Shown here: in pieces, positions 21,966-35,400 of the stretch
Numbering within the stretch: position 1 is the stretch's first letter
Layout: the number at the start of each line of letters is the position of its first letter
Source of the DNA: Ectocarpus siliculosus
Taxonomy: Eukaryota > Sar > Phaeophyceae > Ectocarpales > Ectocarpaceae
DNA length: 54,106 bases
Reading direction: 5' to 3'
NCBI GenBank assembly: GCA_000310025.1
Contig: FN649732.1
Location: 1-54,106, forward strand
Translations under genes and position numbers: made by a program
Notes under the pieces: generated by a model
The model's database searches: none
Told to the model about the DNA's origin: nothing
Seen by the model: the letters and a program-made list of their open reading frames with translations, nothing else

Positions 21966-22065
21966 GTGAAAGGGCGGGGTGTAGTCATTGCCGTGCATGC
22001 CGTGGTCGTAGGCCATTGACCTCGCATCCCTGCAAAGCAAAGCAGGGACGGAGTAGAGGAGGGGG
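21966..22065 (-). mobile_element. LINE 3' tail fragment, reverse copy
   Basis: Read on the minus strand this contains GGGATGCGAGGTCAATGG and the CACGGCATGCACGG... GACTACACCCC tail found downstream of the LINE ORF at 36668-36773. It lies immediately 3' of the RRP1 stop codon in antisense, so the RRP1 3' UTR probably includes it. Confidence 0.6.
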
Positions 22066-23335
22066 CGCAAACCGGGGTATTGGGGTGTAGAGATACGTTG
22101 GACAGCTGGTGTGAAGTTTCCAGCAGTGATGATGCAGATCCGCCCTCTCGGTGAAAAGTGTGCTACGGTGTTCGTTGTTTTTTGTTATCCTTCTTTTCCG
22201 ATGTTCTGACTTTTGAATCTCTCTCACACGTGGGCGGGCCTGGCTGTGCTGTTGGCTCTGCCTTTTGGTGTATTTTAGTCGTTGTTCGATCCTGCAAACC
22301 GTATTTATTGATCACTTCGCCTACTTTATCATGCCAAGGAACCAGCTTAAATGGCGTGGACCGATTTTCCTCGGGATTGAATATCAGCGCAGTTCCTCGA
22401 ACGTGATGGCCCCCTTCTCTTCTCCGTTGGTAGTAGTAGGTGAACGTGTCGCTTGGTGACTTGTTGATGGACCTGTTGAGCAAAATGACGTTCCGAACAC
22501 AGCGCGGGCTGTAGGCAAAACGGTTTGGCACACAACAGCAGGAACATGACACACAATACACGGAGCAACGAGCGAACCTTCACGGGGTTTTTTATTCTTT
22601 TTTTTTATTTTTTTGAAATGTTGGGGGAGTTGAGAAACTCCGGGGTGGGTGGGTGTGGACAACGTCTGGTGATGACGTGTCGGGAAGAGGCTGGTGAAGG
22701 CGCCCCATGTCGTAAATGGCAGATGTAACTCGGGGGTGGGGGTATGTGGACAACGTTTGGTGATGACGTGTCGGGAAGAGGCTGGTGAAGACCCCCCATA
22801 TGGTCGTAGATGGTATTAGTAGCAGATGTCGTGGGTGAGTGGTGTTGGAAGGCCCTGAAGATGTGGTCGAACTGCTGGTATTCAGTTTCTGCAGTGTCGG
22901 GCGGGAGGGAATGGGGCAAGAGGACACACGATACGCAAGATGCACAGCTTCTGCTACCCGCGGAGCTTCACAGAAAAATGACAGTGGCCTGAGAGCTCCG
23001 TTGGAGTCACATGCCGTTCGGGTGGAGCATCAATTTCGGGTGATTTACTTACCATACGAAAAATGACCCACGTCTAATATGAGCGGACGCGTGTTTGGCT
23101 AGCTTTTCAAACCCAGAAACGCTTTGCTTCTTCCCCTATTCCGTGTGCAACTTTCGAGCATATCGAAAGGAGAATGCAAAGCCAGAGCTCGAGCTCATTT
23201 TCAATGTTATTGCAAGCACCACACTCCATAGTACGCACAACACCAACAACACGCACAACAGGTACAACACCAACAAGAGAGTCAGTCACTCTTCTTCTGG
23301 TAGAGCATGGGACAGGAAAACAACGTGTCACACCC
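22066..23335. other. Spacer between RRP1 and the next minus-strand gene
   Basis: No convincing gene. It contains the two-copy repeat at 22640-22800 and a CAACAC/CACAAC-rich stretch at 23235-23275. RRP1 and the next gene are convergent here, so both 3' UTRs fall in this interval. Confidence 0.4.
22640..22800. repeat. Two-copy tandem repeat of about 95 bp
   Basis: GTGGACAACGT[C/T]TGGTGATGACGTGT followed by CGGGAAGAGGCTGGTGAAG occurs at about 22654 and again at about 22746. The region is convergent-intergenic. Confidence 0.8.
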
Positions 23336-26300
23336 TCACCCAGCGGAGGTGGCAGCTCTCCTCATGGTGAGCCCCCAGGCTTCAAGCCTGGCGTCGGCGA
23401 TCAATGCCTCCGCAGCGAAACTGTCAGCGTCGGAAACAGCGCTAGTGGCGATGACGTTGGTGGCCAACTTGTCGGTCGCGCGGCGGGAGGCCTTTGAGTA
23501 GACGAAGGTCCCGGCAGCGGCGATGATGGCGGCGGATGCGTTGGGCGCTTTCCTGCCGCAGGGGGTCTTGGAGTCTGCGGAGTTGTTGCCGGCCCGAAAA
23601 ATCGAGGCCCCGTCCACGTTATCCGCGCTTCCCCACCTGCTGTGCAAGCTGTTTGAGTTGGCGGGCGCGGCGGCGGGGGGGGGGGGTGAGCATGGAGCAG
23701 GTGGACAAACAAGTAGGCCGATGGTCTCTTGCTGCTCCATTCTTCGGATGATACTATGGGATGGAAGAAGATGATACGGTACCTCGCCCCCGTCTTCCCC
23801 CCTAGTATGCTCAAACGTAGAATCCATCCTACTGCGAATGGATGGTCTTGCGAAGTAAGCTATCGCAGCAAGCGAATCATCAACCCGTCAACGAAGCATC
23901 GCAGAACGCACCTACCTTGTATGCAGTCATCAGTGATACCTTCTGGAGCAAAAAGAGCTCAAAGCAAAACCCCTTGTACACGCATCCTGAAAACAATGTA
24001 GCCACAGCGGTCAAACATCCACAATCAATCTTCATACCGACAACGGGGACTTCAAAACGGCCGAAACCGTTTGCTGGCAAGTCTACAGAGCAGCGGTCAT
24101 GCAATTTGGTATCGTACCTAGGGCTGGGCGGCTCGGTCGAGCGGTCGGCGATGTCCTGCGCGCCGTCAACTGCAAAAAAAATAGGAAATGGAGGGCAAAC
24201 AAGAGAACGTTGTTGTCGGCACGACTGCGCGTTGTGAGACACAGAGGCTGGCATGGGACGTATCCATCCGAACACCCGTCTTACAACATGCACATTGGCT
24301 AAGTGTACTACTCTCCACGGAAACGTTGACGGTACATGAACAGATTCGTTGAGGTTTCGACACAGGTTCCTGAAACTATTGTCAACGTAGGACCAGGAAG
24401 CATACACTACACGAGCTGGTAGAGGACGAGCTGCAACAACTTCCACATGACCATGCCCGTCCGATGAAGGCGTTGACCAACCTAATAGTCAATAAGCACA
24501 CCTCCACAAGCACAAAACACGTCGCATGTCTTCGTTTCGGCTCGGGTTGCGATGTCCAACTACACGTACGTACATCGATCGTTCGTCGGAACCCTTCCCC
24601 AAAGCAAGTGAGTCCCCCCAACTAACGAACTACACCTCGGCAATACGTTGACACGTGCACTGACCTTCCTTGGAGTGGAGGAGCTGAGCCTTGAGGCGTT
24701 CGATCTCTCGGTCCTTCGCGTCGTTGGCGTTACGGAGCAGCAACACAACCGAAACGGAGGTGGTGGTGTCACTACATGCCATCGCACACAGACAGCTAGC
24801 TAGCGTCGAACGGTTTCTACCTCATCGGCCTCATCGTGAAAGTCGCGGTGGTAGCATTGCAACAGAGTCAACCAGCGAAACCTGCTGGGCATTCTCGTTC
24901 GCACACGATGACATCAGCAGCAAGTTCCCTTCTGTTGGCATCCCGTCGCAACTCATTGCATGATTCACCTTGGTCAGAGAGCATATCTCCGCATCCTTCT
25001 TGCCCAGAGTCGTCTCGCCGTCGCGGATCGTGCACAGGAGATCAGTTTGCAGCAGGTCGTGCACTCGGTGGTACGTCTGGACCTGAGGTCGCCGAGCGTC
25101 GAGACAGCGGTGCAGCGGAAACAGCGTCGTGTTAGTGGGGTAGATACAGCAGTGCGTTTTGGCAATGAAAACTCTTTCTTGTTGCGTTTCGACTCCGGAA
25201 GGATGGCATCAAAAATGGTAGCCTCGTCGGGGCACCCCTCATATGGCAAACGTCTAGAACTCTAGACGTCAAAGGTACTGGGTTACCCCCCCCCCCCTAC
25301 CATTGCTTTGACTCACGTCCGCCTCCAAGCAAGCAAGGTGTGTCTCGAGCTGGGCATTCCTCGCCGTCAGCCCGTCGATCTGTCGCTCGGCGGACCACAT
25401 GTAGTGCCAGAAATCCCCCTGGGCCGCCGTGTTGGAACGCTGAAAGTTGTTGCACAGGAGCATAAGACTGGAAAGCTGGGAGACCGTAACGTTCGCGGAA
25501 GTGATGAAAGACAGGCCATGTGAGACGACCAAAGGAGAGGATGGGAGGGAGAGGGAGGGAGGGAGGGCGTGATGTTTCAGATAGTTGTTTTCGTATCATC
25601 GCGCCGAAATACTGTCCTACCGCATGATGTCATCCTCGTCCTACCGCCTGCGCGCGGTCTAGTAAGTTGCCCGGTCATCAACATGGCGCAGTAGGAGGAG
25701 GTAGGACGGTAGGAGGCCACAATCAAAGTGCTTTATCTGATGGCGGGCACCCAGTCAAGTTGTGAGTTCAACGAAACAGCAAGGTTTGATGACTGCCCAG
25801 CGACTCAAACGACAAGAGCAGGATGAGGTTATACTTGTAGGGCATCAACATGGAAACACTTCGGGGGGTGATACGGGGGGTGTCCTCACCTGCTTGTCTT
25901 GCAGCTTGATGGTGTCGCGGTAAGCTGCTTGGAGGTTACTGAAACGCACACAAAGGAGACGCAGCAGCAGCAGCAGGGAAATATTGCGAACTGAATCATG
26001 TGAGGCAGGTTGGGACAAGAGTTGGTAGCTGATTCTACTAATCACGGCAGTGTTGAGCTCAGCTCTGTTCGAATGATGATGCTTTAGGAGGTTTCGGTCT
26101 TACTTCCACTCGCCGGTACGGACGGGAGTGTGGCCGATCCTTACACACAGGTACACACCACACCTTCTGCAGAAACGTCGATTGTGAATGCACGCCCCTA
26201 GCGTAACGTCGACGGAAGAGACTTGTGCCAAGCAAGTACACACAAACCTTGCCATAGAAAACATCTTCATCCCCCGAGACTTGGGCCTACTGTCAAGTTA

Positions 26301-28354
26301 CCCTTCACAGATAGCACCCGACCCGAAACGACGCGCCCCCTGGAGGGGTATTGCTGTATCGCATCACCGGCAACCCAAAGTAGACCATTTAGTCATGGCT
26401 GTGCATCGATGTTCGTGCATGTTTGCTTATTACGTGGACTGAACGTCCAAAATGGCCGCCACTCGTGCCAGGCGGGGCTTGACGAGAAGCTTTTTCGTAA
26501 TGCCCCTGGCCCTCGCCTTGTAACAGATGGTCTTGGCATTGTCCGCGTACCGTCTGGTCTTGGCGAAGGCTACGGCGGTAGAAAGACCACGCTCGGCCAA
26601 TCCGGGGCCTACGATACAAGCGAATTGTGAACGGAAGGAGAATATCATGCAAAATCAGCAGAGAGAGGGAAGACGGTGTTAGCGATTTCGCTCGTTCTTC
26701 TTCATGCACGGCGCGAGAAATCAGGCAATGAGTGCTGCGCCTTTTGCATGGAGTCTTGCGAAGGTAGAAAATACATGGCGTGGCTGGGCTGACGTTGATG
26801 GGACCCAGTCGTACTTGCATCTAAGCTTTCAGCGGAGGACATAAACTAAGTGCCCATTTTCACGACGTATTTTCCTCCGGCACACAACGCCTACACACCA
26901 CCGTAGTAGTGCAGACATGTTGTGCAGGTGTTCTTCTCTTCTATAGTATACCGTGCGTGTCAAATCAACACCATCTCACGTTCATCAGGACCAAGAGCAC
27001 GAAGCCGAGCGTCTCGACGAATGCTTTGAAGGGAACCGTGACGAACATTAAGCCCTGTGGTTGACATGCCGTGCGGCCGCGGTACGGTGCGCGGTGCGAT
27101 GGACACAGAAGGGAAAGGTTAGCTTCAGTCGAGAACCCTAAATCGTGCGAGATTAACAAACCAGGTTCCATTCAATCCTAGGATAGGTTCACCAAACGTA
27201 ACTTGCAATAAATAAACAACAACAATCCTCTTTCGTTTTAGACAGATAGATACCGCTTTAACACCCATGTATTGGGGAATTGACACCAGACCAGCGCGTT
27301 TCGGGCGCTGTTTTGTTGTCTCAGGAAGACAAAGTTATCGCGGCGCTTGGTTTGGGGGTACTGCACCACTTGCTACTGCACGACTCGTTGGTCAACGAAG
27401 GATGGGAAGAAAACGAAAAGAGACAGGAAAAATCGTTTTGTTTCCGGCGTCACCAAGCCTGGCCTCACCATAATGTCCACGACGGTATATCTTCCCGTCC
27501 GCGCCGATAGTACCAACGCTGTCAGCGTCCACATGATTGCCGACCGCGGGAACTCGCTGTTCATCCAAGCGGTGATACAGCAGACGCGGTGCGAGAAAGA
27601 TACAGACAGGTTGAACATCGACGGTTGCGTACGATACGAGGTGCTAGAGATCACGTGAAGCAATGCACGCTGCTCTGATCGAAGGCGGACGGCATACGAC
27701 GGGGTACTCCGGTGCAACGAATGTTAAAAAAAGCGATGTCATCACCAACACAGAGTACCAGCAGTATGTTTAGTACTACTCTCGGTCTATCTTATGTGCT
27801 GGCCAGCTATCGCATCGGTCGCTCAAGATTTGCCGAACGTGAGCCGAAAATGTAAATAGCAAATCAGCCGGCGACGGTGCAGTCCGAGCCATGAACGAAC
27901 GCCAGAGCGCTCTCAAAACGCGGCAGCCCAATTGCTGAATGTAGTCTGTTGTGTCTTCATAGTCACTAATCAATGAACGCCAAACATTTACTGTACAGTG
28001 TGGTCTGTGTTATGTTCATTGTGTGTTCATACCAAATATAGAAAAAACGATGATAGACCATCGGCGCCGAAGCAAGTGAAGGGGGCTTACGATTTGGATC
28101 CGCCGTCTTTGACGCGCCACCACGGCTGCGATAACTTTCGCCGTGGTATGCGCGTGCCATATATGGGAACGTTTCACTGACCTGGTGGTGATGCCAGACG
28201 ACAAGTCTTCGTCAGCCGCAGAGGTTTCGGCGATGGAATATGACACCACACCCCACGCGATGATGCCCTGAAGCATGAAGCCCAATGTCGTCATGCGTAT
28301 GAGCGCGGTCGGTGTGGGGGCGCTCTTTTCGAAGAGGGTCATGAAGAAGTCCAT
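23336..28354 (-). CDS. Unrecognised multi-pass membrane / coiled-coil protein
   Basis: Likely exons: 28354-28182, 27556-27469, 27054-26980, 26608-26434, 25938-25890, 25439-25317, 25082-24969, about 24713-24665, and probably a last exon 23648-23336. Most junctions agree in phase. The join 26980/26608 does not with the canonical GTGAGA donor: it needs a weak donor 10 nt further on or a missed microexon. The join from 24665 to the last exon is unresolved. The start is the ATG before DFFMTLFEKS. Exons 1-3 give hydrophobic segments (LGFMLQGIIAWGVVSYSIAE; AIMWTLTALVLSA; FVETLGFVLLVLMN). Exon 4 is basic (KTRRYADNAKTICYKARARG). Exons 5-8 look coiled-coil (YRDTIKLQDKQ, ARNAQLETHLACLEAD, DREIERLKAQLLHSKE). 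The last exon has one more hydrophobic patch (SAAIIAAAGTFVYSKASRR). I recognise no family. Two genes instead of one is possible at the 3' end. Confidence 0.5.
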
Positions 28355-29415
28355 GGTCGTTGTTGTTGTTGTTGTTGTCTTGTCTTTTCTGTTGCTGTTG
28401 CAAGGCAATACAGTCAAGAGAAAAGAGGAGGTTCGAGTTATGGCAGTGTGTGCGGGTCTTGGGGGTGGAGATGGACAGGGGGCGCGTCGTTTGCGGTTCG
28501 GGCTGACTCTTTCTTGCGAGTATCGCCGAGACGGTGCTAACTTTGTCCCCGACTTTGGCTCTTTCCACGGGCCGACAAGGTACCGATTTGTTAAATGGAT
28601 GCTGCAGTCGTCTGTTGAGCCAACACAACAGTCCATCAATTCGGAGAAACTACCGTCTACTCAACGATCGCTTGTACTACTTATTGAAACCGGTCGGATA
28701 CGATCTTTGGCGAATAGATTAGTCTAGTCTACTGCTGTAGTTCGATTTCTGGGCCTCCTTGACTCGATATTTTCTGCTGTAGACTGCTGTAGAACTGTTT
28801 GCTGTACACATTGCGTTGTACTGCTGTAGACCGTAGACGATAACTGGTAACTGGATACACTGCATAGTCTATACATGTACCGCTATATATATCGTATCGG
28901 GTGATACCATAAGATCTCTATACGATATCGGGGGGAGAACAGGCGAGTTTATCAGATCGCGACCCGTCGAACAAGAGTTGTGGATGACTTATAACTTATA
29001 TAGTCTAGACTATAGACTACGGCTTCGATCCTGCGCAACCCTCAAGATGCTGCATATGATTACAGCGGTAGCCGGAGGCTGCGAGATGCTCTCGAGTGCT
29101 ACGTTTTGTGCGCTTGAAACACCATATGTGCTTCTTTACTGTTGGGCCTGGATAAAGCAGCGGGCTTCCTGCAGAGAACACACGGACACCGACCGACCAG
29201 GCTGCCAAGAAAACATGACACCAGACGCCAAACGGTACGATACGCAGTGATCGTTGATTTTGGCCCACTTTGATTGGCCCACCAGGGGGTTCCGGCAAAT
29301 CATGGTTCTAAACCAGGTTCTAACCACTTTCGCACCTGCCACCTGTCACCTCAGCTGACGCTGCTCCGGCAGCAAGCAGTGCACCTGGTGCCCGGTGCCA
29401 AGCAACCACCGCGAC
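28355..29415. promoter_or_regulatory. Divergent intergenic region between the membrane protein and FAD monooxygenase genes
   Basis: About 1.06 kb lies between two divergent start codons. A (TGT)n-like tract sits just upstream of the minus-strand start (28361-28378). CTGCTGTAG words repeat at 28735-28835. An AT-rich TATATATA stretch at 28884-28895 is the only obvious TATA-like element. No ORF is supported. Confidence 0.4.
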
Positions 29416-32400
29416 ATGATCCCCGATTGTCGAAAGCATGCTTCTCCAGCCCTGCTGCTGCTGTGCCTCTTGTCCGTGCATTTTGCATGCGACCAGGCTA
29501 CAGCGTGGGTCACCAACGCCCCAACCTTGCGCCAGCGGCGACCTCTCCAGCAGTCAACACTCAGAACCACGTCGCTCGCAGCCGGGCGCAAACGCACGAC
29601 CATGACGGCCGCAGCAGCACCCCATCCTAATGCGACCCCTACCGCTGCGTCGGAAGCCGGTGCGGATTCTCGGCCATCGTCGACAGCAATCGTAGGTGGC
29701 GGGCCGACGGGGCTCGCCGTGGCTCTTATGCTAGCTCGGAGAGGCTACCGGGATATCAGCGTGATGGAGCGCCTGAACCAGCCACCGCCGCCATCGTCTC
29801 CGAAGTGGGACAACGCGGAAAGGTCGTACAATCTAGGCATAGGCGGGAGGGGACAGGTGGCGCTGGCGAAGCTTGGGGCGGTCGATAGGGTGCTGGATTG
29901 GTGCGCGGAAGCTGTGGTGAGTTAGTATATGATGTTGCTGGTTGGGTGTTTTTTTTCATTCTCGAACTCTCGGCACTGCTGCTGACTACAAACAACATGA
30001 GCTGCACGCCGGTACGGGCGGGAAAGAGCGCCAACAATTCGTGTCACATAGCGAATACATGCTGCTCTGTCGCACGACCGCGACCATAGCAACAATTTGA
30101 AACACTCTGATTTCATGAAAATCGTTGCTATGGTTATCCTGCTGGACTCTACCCGGTGTTGTAACACAGCACATGAGCTTACCCGGAGTTGCGTATTCAT
30201 GGGGATAAAAAAAAATTGTGGTGGGTTTGGAGGATAGTCGTTGTGTTCTTGGAAGCCAAAAAAAAAACGAACTACTAGAACACAGGCAGGCTTTCCTCGA
30301 TGGAAGGACACCCAGGTCGGGGTTACCCACTACCGGGGGGGGGGCTTTCTTTCTGGAGACTTGGCAAGGAGAAGTTCTCAGAAGAGAGAGAGAGAGAGAG
30401 AGAGCGGCACCGGAGGGGGAAGGGAGGACCGAAGGCCTCTCATTCTCGTGTTAGAAGGTGGTGGTGAACTGAAAGAGTCGTGTCCAAAGCCGGGTCTCTT
30501 GCTGTGCAACCAGCAGCAAGATAATCCAGCTCAGATGTATCTTGTCCTACTTCTGCATGTGGAGTACAAAACATGCACACCCTGTACAACTTTAACTAAC
30601 TAACTTAGTTAGTTGTTTGCTAGACAACTACGTACCGGCTAGTTGTTCGTAAACACCTATTATAGTTGCGCACGCTCCTGGAAGAGTAGTTGTCTACAGG
30701 CAACTAGGTGCACACGATTCTGGAAGAGTAGCTGTCTGCAGCCAACTAGGTGCGCACAAATTTGAACCAGTAGTTATCTGCAGGCCACGATTGTGGAAGA
30801 GTAGTTGTCTGCAGCCAACTAGGTGCGCACGCTCCTGGGAAAATAGGTGTCTGGCATACAACTACCAACTAAAGAAGTTGTACAGGGTGTGAAAACATGT
30901 ACATCTGTCCTCCGTACACATTACCGCTGTAATTCCGACAGGGGTGATTTTCGTTGGCAGGTCTAGTTGTCAAACTTGACAACTCCATAGCGGCGGTTTG
31001 AGGGTTCGATCCTCTCTGCGGAGGGTTTATTTCCTGCAGGATTCATTCCAGCAATCTGTGGTAGCGTAGAAGCCTACCTATGTAGCATCTAGGTCGTGAA
31101 CGTAGAGACACTTCGGCTTCACGGTCGACTCCAAGAGGGGAAGGGATGGCTGAACCCTTCTCGCGATAAAAGCTAAGGCACGCACCGCAAAGAGAAGGTG
31201 CGGCACTAAAACAACCAGAAACATGGAAAAATTCCCAGTGTGACCTTCCCCTTGTGTGACCCCGGCTGGTACGTCAGATATATCCACCGAAAGGCTTGTA
31301 GCCCGGCGCCAGAATAGATGGGACGAACACACACCCCCTAAACATAGCCAACGAAGGAAAGCACCGAGGTATTGAGGGATATACAGGAGAGAAGAAAACA
31401 TCCGTGGGTTTTTAAAACGTGAGAAGATAAGCGACCTTCCTTGGTTCAGTTTTTTTTTCGCACACGGCCGTCACCCTTGTAGCGTACCGTTAAACCACTA
31501 AGTCGGGTGGCCTTGCCTACATGCTACATGACGCTGAACCTCCCACCGTCGCAATCACACCACCCGGGTTCGTCTGCCCCCACTATCTCTGCGAAACGGC
31601 TCCTTGTGTGACGGACGATCTGCAACAGGGCCGCAAGGATTGGAACCCGCAAACTCCGGACGGTGCTGAGAGGATATTTTCTGAGCGCAAATACAAAACG
31701 AAGGTACAGCAGCAGTAGCGTTTTCATTTCACGAGGTTATTCGCGTCGGCATTTGGGGTTGGCGAGCCGCAGCACGGTAGATTTCACGGCAGGATTATCG
31801 TGCCCTGGGGATTGCTGGCAGAGAAGAATGTGCTTCGTGCCGGATGGTAGAAGAGTCGATTTGTTGATGGCGTTGATGCCGATGTCGATGTTGCGGGAGG
31901 GCTATCTGCCCTCTGACGGCTGACTCAGCACGTAAGCCGGTCCTATGTCACGACGCGAAACGGAGATATGGTTGGCAACGAAATCATTCCTCTCCCCCCT
32001 CAAAGGTTATCGCGAGGGACAGGCTCGCGAGCTGCCTCCTCGAAGAGATACGAGAAAAGCACTCGGACGCCGTCACAGTCCGCTTCGATGTCGAGTGCAC
32101 CGGCGCCAAGTGGCTCGAACCCGGGGGTAAGGGCTCGGGAGCAACGCTGTCCATCAGAGACACCTCCGGCGGGGAGACGTCCGAGTTGACGGCGGACTTC
32201 GTCGTGGCGGCGGACGGCGTGAAGTCGGCGATAAGGGACGCCTTGGAGGGGGACAAGGCCCTCACGCGAGCGCTGTCGGGCGGTGATGTGCGGGTCAAGA
32301 GGTTCCCGCGGGTTAACGAGTTCGCCTACAAGGTCGTGCCGTTCAAGCTCGATGCCGGCTGGAGGTGAGAGACAGGAGAGAGAAAGGAATGAGCGTTTTT

Positions 32401-35400
32401 TTTGTGTGTTCATGCTGGTGATGGGAGCAGGTTATTTTTTGCTTTGATGCTGTTGCTGGTGATAGGAGCATTTTTTTTTTGTTGCTTTGATGTTGTTGCT
32501 GGCGACGATGGAACAGGTTTTTGCCCGTTTTGTCGCTGATTATTATGCCCCAGCATGTTTTGTCTCAGCTGTGGTCGTGTGCTTCTGCGCCCCCGTCATT
32601 CGCTAGGCCTTTGTGTTGAAAGAGCACCCGCACAGAGCAAGACCCGCCGCTCAAGCCTTCTTCCGCCGCCCCCTTTGGGTGTCATGCGTCGCCGGGAAGG
32701 TGTGCTAACCCCGGTGCCCCTACCCCCGCCCGCCCGCCCGTCCCTCCCGGCGCTACAACTACTACTCCGCAGAAACGACTTCAACTACTCGCACAGGTGA
32801 GGCGACTACCAACCGGCGGACGTGTTGCCGAGTCGATGCGGGTCGTCGTTCCCCGAGAGTGGCACGCACTTGCCGCGTTTTTTTCTTTCTGCCCCGGCAG
32901 GGGGCCTCCCTCCTTCCCCCTGTCCGTGCGTCCTCAGTGCCATGCTGCGCTCGTAGACAGTCTTGACGGCGGCTGGCGCACGGACCCGCGTGGACGCTCA
33001 AGGGGTTCCCGCTACGACACACCCGGTTGCAAACAAGAGCCTTCCTCTTCTCCCCCGTACACACGCGCCGCTGAAAACGGACACCCTTTTCGGTAGTCGT
33101 GATCGTTAGTGCTGTCCAGCTAGATAGTCCTAGGCAGGGACGCCCTGCGAAGATAACCTGCGAAGACAAACGTCCGTCTGAGGCCCATGCATGCGGTTGT
33201 ACGGTTGGGGGTCTGTTGCTGTGCCTGCGCGTGCCTCTCGCGAAAGACGTTCACCACACGAAATCTGTTTTCAAAAAACATGGTTTTCAGGACGAAGGGA
33301 GGCATTACGTTGGAGGCGCTGCCCACGAAAGAGGGAGGGCAGGTCGGCGTGCTGCTCTTCAGGCCCGACGACGAGCGGATTCTGGGTCTGAAGGATGCGG
33401 CGGATGGCCGCGCTCTATTCGAGGTGTGCGTGTGCGCTTTTGTGTCTAGCACCGCCACCCCCTTTGTCCTGCCGTCACTACCGCTCGTGTTTCGTTCACC
33501 ACAGCGTTGAGTCATGGAACTCGCCGCCCCCTTGCCTACACCTCTGCAAATCCCGCGACGCTGCTCTTGCTTCCTACTGTACCGCCGCAGGAGCTGTTCC
33601 CGCAGTTTGCTGGCATGGTCAAGGATGAGGCCTACGAAAGGCTCGCTCTGCAGGAGGTGTCGCGTCTGCCGGCCTTTTCCTACACGGGACCGGTCTTGCA
33701 CCTCGGCAAGAGCGCTGTCCTCCTCGGTGAGAGTTCCCTTTGCTGCTGCTTGCGTCTTTGGCTGCTTGCAGGCACGTGCTCCTTACCGTTATAGTCTATC
33801 TATTTCTGTTCCAGAGCATGTATTTGGGACTACTGCTGTTGACACGGTTTTTCGAGATCGTTCCATGGCTTTGTTTTGGGAAACCGAGCACAGAGGCCAC
33901 TCGTGCGGCTTGTGGCGATAGCAACGCGGATGGTGTCCGATACGTGTCCGGTGGATTAGACAATTTCTTTCCAACTCGATGCGGTTTTCCTTGACGTCCC
34001 TCCGATGAAGTTTCCGGCACTCGCTAAGCGCGGTCGACGCCTACATATGTCCAGGTGACGTTCTTGCACGTTCTTGCACATTCTTGCTGGTGGTGCAGTG
34101 ATACCGTCCTTACAACGTGACGCAAGATACCACACCCGTGTGATACCATTTTGGAGGTTGAAAAGTTGTCACACCGGTGTGATATTCTGTAGGGGGTGCG
34201 ATATCTTGTGTGATCCGTGTGATAAAACTGCACTTACAGGACTCCACCCCGTAGGGGGTGTGATAAAGATGTGGTGTGAAAATGTTCCCATGGGGTTATG
34301 TGCGCCCACACGACCCAACCTGCTGGGGTTGTGATACCGAATCTTTTTTTGACGTTTGTGCCGGTGTTGTGTGCGAAAACGAGCACAGCGCGCCCAAACC
34401 TGAGCGAAAAGACGACCAAACTTTCACCGTGTGTGTACGAAACAATACACAGTCTGAGCCGCAATTCCTTCAGCAGTGTTGTGTGCTCCGTTCATCTCCG
34501 CGGTGTTTTCTGTCGCCATAGCTGTAGAGCAGGGTTGCATGCGCTCGTGTGCCTGATCACGGCCTACGGTACCACACCGGTGTGACAGAGCGCTCCTTGG
34601 ACATAAGTTCACTTCTTACCTCAGGGGGTGTCGTATCTTCCGTGACCGTGTGATAAAAGCGGTGCTTATTTACAGGGTCGAAAAAAAATATCACACGGGT
34701 GTGGTTTTCTGCCCATTTCGTTGGGGTGTGGTATAAATGTATGTCACCTACGGTAACCCTAGAATATTTAGAGACATTTTATACACAACGATTTTGCTTC
34801 CAAACTTCCAGATTTCCAAATTTCTGACTTCCCAGATTTCCAAATTCTTCCAATAATTTGGAAACGAACTCCTTCCAATGTTTTCGATGCCAACAGTTTC
34901 CAAATTTTTCCAAATTCCAAAATTTTCCCTCGGCCGCCAGTCGAAGTTCAACGTTGCACGGATTTGGAAATTGGAAGTTTGGAAGCGAAACAGCTGCTGT
35001 ATGAAACGGCGCTATTTCAGTGTGTTTCATGTTTCCATCCGTGTTTTGTGTGTTCGCCTGCTTTATCAGTCGCACTTCTTACTTCGTGTTTCGCACGAAA
35101 CTACAAGGTATATCTGGCTAACTTCCAGTTGCCTTCGTAGGTTTTTTCGTTTCAAGTAGGAGTGTTGGATAATACATGCAATCAGGGATGTTGGGTAAGG
35201 GTTAGGGAAAAGGGTCTGCGTACCCCCTCTCTTTTCTATTTCCTCATAAAACTTTAATTTCTCGCTAAGGCGGTCTCTGCGTGCGTTCCGTTGTTCCTCC
35301 TGAACCTCAGCCCATATACGTATCCAAGAACAGGCCCGGAGATAAGAAACGACAACACCGCGTCGAGGCTCAGTTTCTTACTTCACCGCCACTTTATCTT

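Noticed and set aside
22163-22561. Minus-strand frame of 132 codons with EENRSTPFKLVPW-like sequence
   Set aside because: No recognisable domain and no supporting splice sites; left unannotated.
30990-31025. GGGTTCGATCCTC, a tRNA B-box-like T arm
   Set aside because: The T arm pairs, but no acceptor stem, A box or D arm fits upstream; at most a tRNA-derived relic.
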